A stretch of DNA of 64,000 bases from Inia geoffrensis (lineage: Eukaryota > Chordata > Mammalia > Artiodactyla > Iniidae), in assembly GCA_036417435.1 (NCBI GenBank), contig CM070903.1, forward strand, positions 1,175,001-1,239,000, written 5' to 3'. Below, piece after piece: positions 54,896 to 64,000 of the stretch. Below the pieces are notes generated by a model. The model searched no databases and had not been told where the DNA came from. It saw nothing but the letters and a program-made list of their open reading frames with translations. Positions within the stretch are counted from its first letter, which is position 1. Every line of letters begins with the position of its first letter. Position numbers and translations under genes: made by a program.

Positions 54896-57360
54896 GTTGA
54901 ACAGGAGCCAGGGCACTCTCATCGGGACAGAGGACGGTCCTGCAGGGCGGCCACTCCCTATCCTCCGCCAGGGCAGATGGGTGCTTCTGTGGGACCTTCC
55001 TTCAGGGAGCTCACAGTTCGCACAGAGGCCTGGCTCCCGCCAGCACCTCTCTGTGAGGCCCATGGTGCCCAGGGGATGGAGGCTCTTTCGGGGGGTGGCT
55101 GGTGGCTGAGATCCCAGCTGTGGCCGCCGTGCACTTCCGCAGGCTCTGGGCTTCTCTTTAGAAGCCAAACGCGTGTCTGCTGAAACTTTAGTGTCACCCA
55201 GGTTTCCCTGAACCCGGCGCCGGGGTCTGTGTCTCCACCAAGGACTCTGGTTCCTCGTCACTGTAGTGGGTCTCACTGCCTGGCTGAGCTGACCCTTCCT
55301 CTGCACTCCCCTCCGTGCCCCTGTGCCCCTGCCTCCCATTCTGTCTTCAGTTTGCATCTCACCCTCTAGCAGCAGCTGTCTGTGTGACGAGGCACGCTGT
55401 GCGGGTAACCAGCACATGGAGCAAGGATGGGGGCCTTCCCTGTCTGAGCCCCGTGGAGCGCCGAGCGCATCCTGTCCTGGGGGCTGCGGGCTCTGTCGTG
55501 AGTCGAGTCTCCTCTGCATCAAGATCGTGAGTGACGCATCTGGAGACCAGGGTGAAGCTCGAGGCTTGGACCAGGCCACATGGGGCCACGTGCTGTGGGA
55601 GAAAAGGGGTGGGCTGCACAGGGAGGTGGGGAATGTCAGCTGTGCTCCCAGGTGGCCCAGATCAGACACGGAGGTTACTGGCTAAAAGGAGAAATCGGGG
55701 AAGACAGACGGGAAATGAGCGTGTGCTTTCCCTGGGAGGCGGTGAGATCGGGGGTCTGGGGCAAGCCAGACTGCCCCCCATCCCACTCCGCGTCCCCGGG
55801 TGGGGTCCTCGGCAGCCTCGCCCCCCTTGTGGGGCCACTGGTGGGAGCCGCATCCACAGCTGTGCCCTTGGGTGGCCGTCGGGTGGGCAGAGGCCTGGCT
55901 CGGGGCAGAGGGGAGGGTGTGTTGGGGTCTGTTGGGTCTGAGGGGCTTGGGGAGGTGTGGGCTAGGAAATCGAGACAGCAGCTGGACAGAGGGGCTCAGA
56001 GGGGCGTAGAGGTGGGGTCGAGGCCAAGGGACCAACAGGAGTCCTCGGTGGGGAGGCTGCAGGTCACGGCCCTCACGATGTGGAAGTCAGCGCGGGCTCT
56101 GTCATGGGAGACCCAGGATGGGGACGTTCGTGGAGGTCTGAGGTCTCATGGTGACCTGAGTGCAGGGGGATCCCTCACCTGGACACTGGGGAGGGTGGGG
56201 CTGGGTGGGCTGGGAGAGGATTTAGGGGATCTGGGGAAGGCGGGCTTGGACCCTCCCTGGGAGCTGATCTGTGAGCCCAGCGGGGTCTCAGATCACAGCG
56301 CTTTGTCGTGCGCAGTTGGAGCCTGGAGGGTCCAGGCAGCCCCTTTCCTGTTGTCCATGGCGGGTACTGGGGTGAAAACAGCAGGGAACTTCCCCCCTGC
56401 AGCCCCATGTGTCCAGGACTGGCCCAAGGGCTTGTGCACTTGATTGACTCGGGGTCCTCCATGGGGCTGGTTTAAATTTTCAGTAAGAGTCCAGCTCAAG
56501 TGACGTGTGTGTTAACGAAGATTGTTTTCTCCTCCAGGTCTCTAAGGGAGAAAAAAGGAGAGTGTGGGGCTGGCTGGAGCCTCTTTCTTCCGTCCAGTCC
56601 TGGAGGCTGTGCTCACAGTGAGCGGGTCACTTTCACTGTCCTCTTGGTGGGTAATGGCCTTTGTAGGCTTCCCGGAATGTGGCTTTTATTTTGTAACAAA
56701 GCAAATGTTTTAATGTTTGTTTTCCTTTAACAAATAAACGTTGGCTCCAGCAAATGTCAGAGGAAATACAACAATAAACCCAAGTATTCATGATTAATGG
56801 AGGGAGAAGAATGACCCTCCCCCTCTACCCCTCCCCCAGATCGGTCCCCAGGTGGGTTTTCCAGGGAAGGTCTCCACGAGCCCTTCAGACCCCAGGCCAG
56901 TTTACGTTCTTTTAAGTGAGAGCTTTCTCCCGGCCTGGGGGACCCTGTCCTGAAGCCCCCTAAGCTCCAGGGAAGGCCCTGCGGGCAGCCAGTGCCTGAC
57001 ATCACATCTGTGTCTAAAAAAGCATAAGACATAAAAAGGCATACGCGAGTTAATTCCCAGCCTCCGGGCTGCCGGGGGGGTCGAAGGCCTTTCCAAGTCA
57101 CCCCCATCAGAACAGGGGGGACGGACCTTCAGATGTATCCCCCCACTGACCTGAGGGACCCCGCTGAGTGGCAGTCCCCCCACCAAGACCTCCTAGGTTG
57201 TCAGAGGGGCCTTGGCCTCAGCCTGGAGGGGATGCCCCCAAACAGCCTGTGTGTCTGCTGAGCTGGGTCACCATCTGGAGGTTTCCTCAAGGAAAAGCAG
57301 GCCTGAACAACAGTGAAGAATTGTGTGGAAGGAAGCGTGGGCGTCTGGTCTAATCCCACC
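54896..57360. other. Unique G-rich upstream flank
   Basis: 55700-56300 is G-rich on plus with long Gly/Trp/Arg-rich chance frames (one of 287 codons at 55580-56443) and no domain pattern. 56480-56790 is AT-richer, with two AATAAA hexamers (about 56734 and 56773) but no gene to end. Confidence 0.5.
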
Positions 57361-57436
57361 CATTCACACATGTACACACACAGGTATGCATGCACACACA
57401 CACATCCTCACACCCACCCACACATGAACATGCACA
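57361..57436. repeat. CA-rich simple repeat
   Basis: 'cattcacacatgtacacaca' followed by interrupted CA units with CCCA and ATGCA interruptions. Confidence 0.85.
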
Positions 57437-59605
57437 CACCAGCAGCCTGGCCACTTGCCTTGGCAGGCGTTCCCGGCTTTCCCAGCTCCCGGCCGCTGTC
57501 ACAGGAGTCTGGGGTCGCTGTGAAAGGTCGGGTGAGGACACTGCAGCCCCCAGACCTGTGAACACATCCCCCTTTAAGGTGGCCTCAAAAAATTCCAGGA
57601 GATGGCCCCTCCCCTCCCCTCCCTGATCCCTTCCTCCCCTCCCCTCCCCCCCGAGCCAAGACAACGAGAGACAGAGACATTCCAAGCTCCAGGGTGACAC
57701 TACCACCACTGACAAAGGGACACAGGGCTATCCAACAGGTGCAGGGTCTGATGTGCACACAGCAGCAGCAGGGGGGCGGCCAGTTCTCCCTTCCTTGGAA
57801 GGAGCGCAACAGGAACACCTGTGCTGTCAGCCCCTGTGCCGCTCCTGGGCCCGTCCCCAGGGGCACTGCTGGCCACCCAGCCTCTCGCGGGGCCTGTGGT
57901 CAGTGACTCAAAACAATTCGGATGCTTGAGTTCCTTTCTCAGGAGCTGAAGCTCGCACTTGGGGTGGGCAGAAACCACAGGCCTCCCGATGACGAGCGGG
58001 CCTCGTGGAGTTATCCCTGCACCGTCAGAGGCTGAGACCCCGCAGGACGCCCTCATCCTCTTCCAGGGTCGGGTGTTGGGAGTCTGCTGAGTCACCTCCT
58101 CCCTTTTCTCTTCTATAACTTGAGGAGGGGTAAAGCATGGGAAAGAGTTGTCCCACTGTGATGTTAAGCTCTGTGGTGTGACCCCCCATCCCCCGGGCTC
58201 TGGGGTCTTGGGCCCTGGAACCCGGAAGGAGCTGAGCAGCTCTCTGGGCTCCATGTGGCAGTGAGAGGGGTGACATCACCTGGAGGACAGACACTCGGGG
58301 TCTGGGTCGCCGCTCCATCTCCCTTTCCCTCCTGCGGCGCTCCTGTGTGCCTCTGGACAGTGCCCACCTCCAGGAGTTCCTTCTGCTCCAGGCAGTGCTG
58401 GGAGCCTCATGGTGGCCCCCTCCTAGGCTGGGGTCCAGTCCTGAGGAAGCGCCCCCCTCCTGGATTCTTCAGATTTCCCAAAGCCAGATCCCACCCCCTT
58501 TCCTGCCTGAGCCTGACTTGACCTGGTGACCAAGGAACTGGACCCTCTCATGAGGGCCAGGAGCCTGGAGCAGGCAGGGCCAGAGGACGGGGTGATTCAG
58601 GGCTGACAGACACCCTGTTCCTTGGGAGGCTCTGGGACATCCGCCGTGGACCTGCCGGTCTGCATCCCACAACTCCTGGGGCTTCTGGGGCATCAGGTCT
58701 CGGGACTCTGGCCCATGTCTCTCCACATGGCCTTCCAGGCCCCTTCTCAAGCTCCTCCTGTGGGAGGGGTCCACAACTAAACCCAGCTCTGAGGGTTCTG
58801 TTGGCCCAGGCCAGGAGGGGAGCAGTGACCACAGACCTTGGTGGGGGCTCGAGAGGAGCCTCGTCCTTTCTTACACCTGCTGACCTGACCTCAGGCCAAG
58901 AGTACTGCAGGCCCGTGGACTCATGGCCAGCTGAGTAGGGGAGACAACCCAGAGCTTCTGCACATTACCGCAGTGTCTGGATTTGAAAAAGGATGATGGA
59001 AGTGGGGGGAGTGTGGGTATCACCCCTGGACTTGGATGAAGCTGGGGTGGCCCTTCTCAACTAGCCAGCTTGGGTGTGACCCTCACAGAGGACCATGGGG
59101 TGGGGGCAGCCATCTGCTAGGAGCCTGGCTGAATGTGGTGGCCAAGGGAGCAGCTCTGGGGCCAGACTGTGGGGTCCTGGCCCTGCTCCAGGCTGCTGTG
59201 TGCTGTGGGCAGCCACATGACAAACAACAGTGCTTGATAACACCTGCCCTAAGGGCTGCTCCGAGGAAGAAGTGGGTAGGTTGAAGTGATGGACCACACT
59301 CCCCACCCTGGGTTCCCACCTTTGCTGTGTGACTCGAGGTCCCTCATGCTCCGACACTGGCCCAGCCACGGGACTCTCTGGCCACGGAGGTGTCAGCAAA
59401 GGTGATGCAAGCAGAGGCTTTAGCAGCACGTGTGAAGCTGGGCTTGTTCATCTGGTGTCTCCGCCACCACCATTGGACCATGCCCATGCCGGTCTGATGG
59501 AGGAGGGGGAGCCTTGCAGCAGTGCTGAGTCCTCAGCCAGCCATCCCTTGCATGTGAGCAGAGCAAACCCAGGCAAGATCAGGTAAATTTGAGGAAAAAC
59601 ACACC
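57437..59605. other. Unique upstream flank, nothing coding recognised
   Basis: A pyrimidine tract at about 57605-57652 (CCCCT units) is the only notable feature. No exon or named repeat is recognised. Confidence 0.5.
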
Positions 59606-59795
59606 CACACACCTCAGAGCCAGACTATGGAAAACTAAGACAAAGAGAAAATCTTAAAAGCAGGAAGAAAGGCAACTTCTGTCAAAGGAAACCAAGATTA
59701 TGGCTAACTTTCCTAAGGAAACAATGGAAATCAGAAGACGATGGAAGAGATCTTTGAAGAAAATCAGTTCCACCCAAGAATTTTTTGAGGTTTTA
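59606..59795 (+). mobile_element. LINE-1 ORF1 3' region fragment
   Basis: 'aaagagaaaatcttaaaagc', 'aaacaatggaaatcagaaga' and 'cacccaagaattttttgagg' (from '...ccaagaattctgtaccc') follow the end of L1 ORF1. It is cut off where the antisense element begins. Confidence 0.7.
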
Positions 59796-60600
59796 ATTAA
59801 TTTATTTAATTTTTATTTTGAGATAACTTTAGATTCTAGTCTTTAGCAGAGTTACAAAAATAGTACCAAGGGTCCTCATAGATCCTTCACTGAGCACCCC
59901 CTAATGTTAACATGCTACATGACCTTGGCTCAGTGGTCAAAGCTAAGATGTGATCATTGATGCAATGCTGTGAACTAAACAGCAGAGTCTCAGAGGATTT
60001 CACCAGTTTTTCACTAATGTCCTCTTTCTGTTCTGGGATCCCATCCCCTCTTTATTATCACATCTCCTTAGTGTCCTCCAATCTGGACAGTGTCTCAGCC
60101 TTTCCTGCCTTCCACGACCTTGACACTCTTGAAAAGTACTGGTTAGGCATTTCATAGAATGACCCTCAATTGGTGTTTGCCTGATGTTTTCTCATGGGTT
60201 TTGGAAAGACCACCCCACAGCACATCGTATCAGGGAACAAGGCCATCAGGATGCCTTGTTACTGGTGAGTAAACTTGGTCACTTGTCTTCGGGGTGTCTG
60301 CCTGGAGTCTCCAACACAAAGTCACTTATTTCCCCTTTTGTGTTCTGTCCATCGGAAGCCAGTCACAGAGTCCAGCTCACACTCCAGGAGAGGGGAGTTC
60401 ATCTCTGTCTCCTGGAGAGAGGATAAACTGGTTAGCGATTTATGCCAAACCATTGCAGAGCTTAGTATTTTGAGCTATGCAAATGTCCCGCTTTCCTTTA
60501 AAGTTCTGCCCACTGATTTTAGCATTTATCAGTGCATCTTGGCTACAGCAATCATTACTGTAGTATCATGATGATTTTCTATTTCCCTTGTTTCTTCAAC
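59796..60600 (-). mobile_element. Probable old LINE-1 3' UTR, antisense, inserted between sense L1 pieces
   Basis: Plus-strand landmarks 'attttgagataactttagat', 'accaagggtcctcatagatc', 'cccctaatgttaacatgcta', 'gagctatgcaaatgtcccgc' and 'gattttagcatttatcagtg' are those seen when an old L1 3' UTR is read in reverse. The sequence separates ORF1-like from ORF2-like sense L1 pieces. Strand and family come from memory. Confidence 0.5.
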
Positions 60601-61800
60601 ATACATAAAAGATAGTTGATAAAATTAAAAACAGAATAATTAAGGAATTTAAGGAGAGGAGACAGGACACAGAACAGATGGGAATAAGAGGAAATGAACT
60701 GTAAGACACTGGTTGTGACCCCAAACATCTTACAAATTACATTGATGGCAGCTGAACAAAGTACCGTCAAAGATCGTCAGACTAGATTAAAAAGGCAACA
60801 AAATCTAATTATATCCTGCTTATAGGGAATACATCTTACAAAACACAGAAAGGATGAAAGTAAAGAGATGTAAAAATATACCATTCAATCGCTAATTGAA
60901 AGAAAGCTGGGGCAGTTACGCAAATAGCAGGGCTGTGTCACCAAAATGACCTTGCAACACAGTAAGGAGGGAGGTCTTGTCAACAAACGGCGCTGAGCCG
61001 ATTGATGTCTGCCCGGGACTTTGTCTCACATCACACTGACACGTCAATGATGGATGGATTGATGCTCTAAAGGTGAAAGGTAAACAACAAAGATCTGGGG
61101 ATATGACATAAGGAAATGTATAATCATGGTATCCTGAATAGACCAGGAAAAGTGTGTATTATAAAGACATGTGGCAAATGTGACCTTCTGAGTGAGAGGA
61201 GTTACTGTACATATCCTGTCGCTGAACTAACAGAGGATTTGTGTAGAGAACCCGTAAATCAAGAGGAATCATGTGCACAGCCCAGTAGACACACGGGCAT
61301 GGGCTTTAGTCCCTTCACAATGGGGGAGATCTGTAAGCATGTGGAGCGGTGTTCAGCCTCATGACGCATCAAGGAAGTGCAAGTCAGACCATGAGACACC
61401 GTCCTACCAGAATGGTTAAAATGGAAAGATGGACAAACCCAAGTGTTGACAAGGACATGGGAAACCAGAGCCCTCACACCGTGCTGGTGGACGGGCAGAT
61501 TGCTACAGCCCCTCCGGGAAACCGGTGGTCTCCCTCCTCTAAGGTGTGATCAGCAATTCCACTCCCTGTTATGTGCCCTACTGAAGCACCCATTCAAGTT
61601 CACCCAAAGATTATTTATAGCAGCATGACCCAGGATCCCCTACGTTGGGGACAGCTCAAATGTCCACGGTGGATTGGTTGCAGTATGTCCATCTGATGGA
61701 ATTCTGCACAGGACTGAAAGAGACAACTGCGTACAGTTGGACACCAATGTGTGCACCTCGCACGTATACAGTTGGGCAACAGCAGCCATTCACGAGGAGC
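60601..61800 (+). mobile_element. LINE-1 ORF2 fragments, old copy
   Basis: The first half follows ORF2 near the endonuclease region ('cgtcagactagattaaaaag', 'atcctgcttatagggaatac', 'gaaagaaagctggggcagtt'). From about 61340 it follows the ORF2 end ('ccagaatggttaaaatggaa', 'atttatagcagcatgaccca', 'agctcaaatgtccacggtgg', 'gatggaattctgcacaggac'). Much of ORF2 between them is missing. Confidence 0.75.
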
Positions 61801-61854
61801 AGGATGTAAGGGGCTCCCCCTCAGGTGGTGCAGGTGGGGGCTGGAGCCTGAGGG

Positions 61855-62075
61855 GGTGCCCCCTTCCATTTCACGCAGGCGCCTGGCCACGCCCCTCCTT
61901 GTGCTGGCCCTGCCCTCACTGCAGCTGGACTCAGGTGATACCAGCCGACTTCGTCCCTCATTAGACCACCAGCTCCTGGGAATGGGGACTTTCTGAGCCA
62001 CTCCACATGGTGTCTGGCACATCGCAGCTGCTTGGCGAGGATTTCCCGAGTGAATTAAGAGAGGAATATTGAGCC
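61855..62075 (+). mobile_element. L2 LINE 3' end
   Basis: 'cattagaccaccagctcctg', 'ggaatggggactttctgagc', 'tggtgtctggcacatcgcag' and 'ctgcttggcgaggatttccc', then 'gagtgaattaaga', match the L2 3' end ('...agactgtgagctcc...cctggcacatagtaggtgctcaata...tgaatgaatga'). Confidence 0.7.
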
Positions 62076-64000
62076 AGAAGTGTCACAGCCAGATTTACTC
62101 AGTGCTGGTGAGTAACTCCTGGGGGTTCTGCTGAATCATAACTTCCTTTGGGCTTGGATGTGTTTTAGATGGTATGTTCTGAACAGATGGACGTTTCTTG
62201 GCCTCTGGGACTGCAACAGTGGATGTTTGGTAGTTGCATCCAGAAGGAAGTGGCTGGAATGTGACTCACGCGGCCCATCTGAGTGCAGATAGGGTAAACA
62301 GGCTCCAACGACTGCTGCTCATTTAGAACCAGAGGAGGTTGGGAGCTGAGGCGTGAACAGCAGGGTGGAGGCTGGCCAAAGCCTGGATGGCCCGATTCTA
62401 GCTTTTTTCTCATTACGTGGGGAGCCCGTGACAATGTCCCTGGAGCGTCTCAGGCTGACAAAATCATCCCATCAGCATTTTCACTGGCAATCAATTAGGT
62501 ATGTCCTGAGCAATCCATTCCCGGGGAGGAGTGCCAGGCCTGATCTTCTGCAGGGGGACAGCTGTGGGGGGAGGGGTGGCCCACGGCCCAGCGACAGTGG
62601 GTTGGGGCCAGGGGAGGCACAAAGGCCTGGCTGGGACAGCTTGGCGTTTGCACCGGGGCTGCCTAGGCCACAGCACAAGGGTGTTTGAGACGAGAGCAAG
62701 GATCCGACCCCCATAACGTTCTTCAGGGGTCACGGCGACGCTGGGATTCGCTCTGCAGCCCAACTGTGCTCCCAAGGGCATGCCCGAGGCTGGCCACATG
62801 GGGCCACGTTGACTGCGGCACTGACGGACACGAGGGACAGGACGTGGGGCAGCTGTCTGCTAACAGCCAGCATTGCTCTCCTCCTGCGGGACCCAGGCAG
62901 CCCCTCCACGAGCTCAGTCCAGCCAACGATGGGAGGGGACAGGCAGAGCTGCCACAAGCCACCACCACCCACTCGGTTGTCACAGCCGGTCACTCTGTCC
63001 TCGTACCCTCTGGGTTCACAGGAGAGCAGCCCACAATATTCCAAAGTATTCCCCAGTACGTGTTCCATTCCTGCCTATTCTTGCTGTCTGCAGCCCCTCT
63101 TTTCGTGGGAGCTGAGGCCCCCCAGTCTTGGAGTTGGAATGAACCCCGACTTGAGGAGGGGGAGATGCCAGCCTTCCACAACTCCGAGAAGCCCAGGCTG
63201 GGACGTCTGTGGAAGGAGGAAGGACTTCTGGGTTCTGAGTCCTGGAGGAGCTCACAGTGTCACACCAACCCCCGGGAGGGGGACGCCAGGGCCGCAGGAT
63301 ACCCTCCCTCCAACCCCGCCCGCCCACCCTGGAGTGGAGACTCTGAGAGGGGAGAAACCCAGAATTACCCAGGAGGGTGTGCAAACCCAAGAGAGACCAA
63401 GCGTTAACCCAGCGGAGATTAGATTGCCCTGAGAGGGCCTGTGAGGGAGCTGAGGGCAGGAAGAGAAAACAAAGACCCTCTGATGCACAGGTGACCCCTG
63501 CGCAGAGCTATCAAAGCCACCTCGGGGAACCGACCTGATGTCTGGGCCCACGAAGCGCCTTTGACCGTGAGCTCGTTGGCTCGGGTGACAAGAGGGAAGG
63601 TGAGAAAGTCTCCACTGTCTGCTGCCATTTAATGAGATTCTGCTTGTGCGCGGAGGCTCAGGGTCTGTGACAGACAAATTGGGGACCGGAAGAGGGGCTG
63701 TCTTTTCAGTTCCTTTAAGCTTGAGTGGTTTGGGGAGTTCTCATGGGATCCCCAGCGCTCAGAGCCCCAGGAGATCTGGAAGAAAACCCTCCTCCGTCAG
63801 GTCAAAGCCACTCCTGCATTCCGTTCACTTGTACCTTTCGTGACATGTCGGGCTTTTATCCTCCACGTGAAAAATGAAAGTTTGTGTCCGTGGGTTTTCC
63901 TTTCCGCTTTCTCTTGTCTCTGACTTGAGTAAATAAGAACAACTCAAGGTGCGGGTTACTGGGGACCAGCGGGCCAAGCATCGTTTGGCTCTGGGTCCTG
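62076..64000. other. Unique flank to the window end
   Basis: No repeat family or exon is recognised. The frames of up to 240 codons around 62685-63432 overlap each other in several frames and lack protein-like composition or splice context. Confidence 0.5.

Noticed and set aside
54827..55669. 280-codon minus frame
   Set aside because: It overlaps the old interspersed repeat at its low end and has no recognisable domain or splice context.
55580..56443. 287-codon Gly/Trp-rich plus frame
   Set aside because: G-rich chance frame, overlapped by other open frames, with no domain or splice evidence.
1..64000. CRISPR array, operon, phage or other prokaryotic-type system
   Set aside because: All direct repeats found are simple repeats, minisatellites or mammalian transposons. 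Composition, SINEs and splice sites show a mammalian chromosome.

Overview
The window is mammalian, and almost certainly cetacean, genomic DNA. The species evidence is the SINEs. At 25297-25659, 33869-34221, 34281-34419 and 32101-32314 there are tRNA-derived elements of the CHR type (Cetacea/Hippopotamus/Ruminantia), with readable pol III A and B boxes. The long ones carry the repeated 'caactactgagcc' tail that I associate with whale and dolphin genomes. There are no bacterial-style operons, CRISPR arrays or phage genes. Long open frames in this GC-rich DNA are almost all chance.

The one protein-coding locus I can identify is the 5' end of COL18A1 (collagen XVIII alpha-1, precursor of endostatin), on the minus strand. 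A CpG island at about 26.5-27.9 kb holds the short-isoform promoter, an 11-nt coding part of exon 1 (27576-27586), a 101-nt intron 1 and exon 2 (27380-27474). Spliced together they give 35 codons, which match the human short-form signal peptide, as I remember it, at 30 of 35 positions. Everything from 27379 down to base 1 is then intron 2. The exon that starts the long isoforms (human exon 3) was not found and probably lies beyond base 1.

Region by region: 1-25 kb is GC-rich, repeat-poor intron 2, with one L1 tail, one MIR, one old dispersed repeat, a CA-rich minisatellite and three CpG-retaining patches that could be regulatory. 25.3-25.7 kb is a full-length CHR SINE with a perfect 12-bp target duplication. 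26.5-27.9 kb is the CpG island, promoter and exons. From 28 to 64 kb is DNA 5' of COL18A1 as annotated here. In human the next gene on that side is POFUT2; nothing of it is seen here. This half is much richer in transposable elements: L1 fragments at 34.5-37.1, 40.2-41.3, 47.2-48.1 and 59.6-61.8 kb, LTR-like elements at 29.5-30.1 and 37.4-38.2 kb, a hAT element at 41.3-41.8 kb carrying a large GAT/GGT microsatellite, nested SINEs at 33.7-34.5 kb and several simple-repeat tracts.

No undescribed biological system is visible. The most useful leads are the COL18A1 short promoter with its tiny first intron, and the CpG-retaining patches in intron 2. Repeat names come from remembered consensus sequences without a library search, and boundaries without target duplications are approximate.
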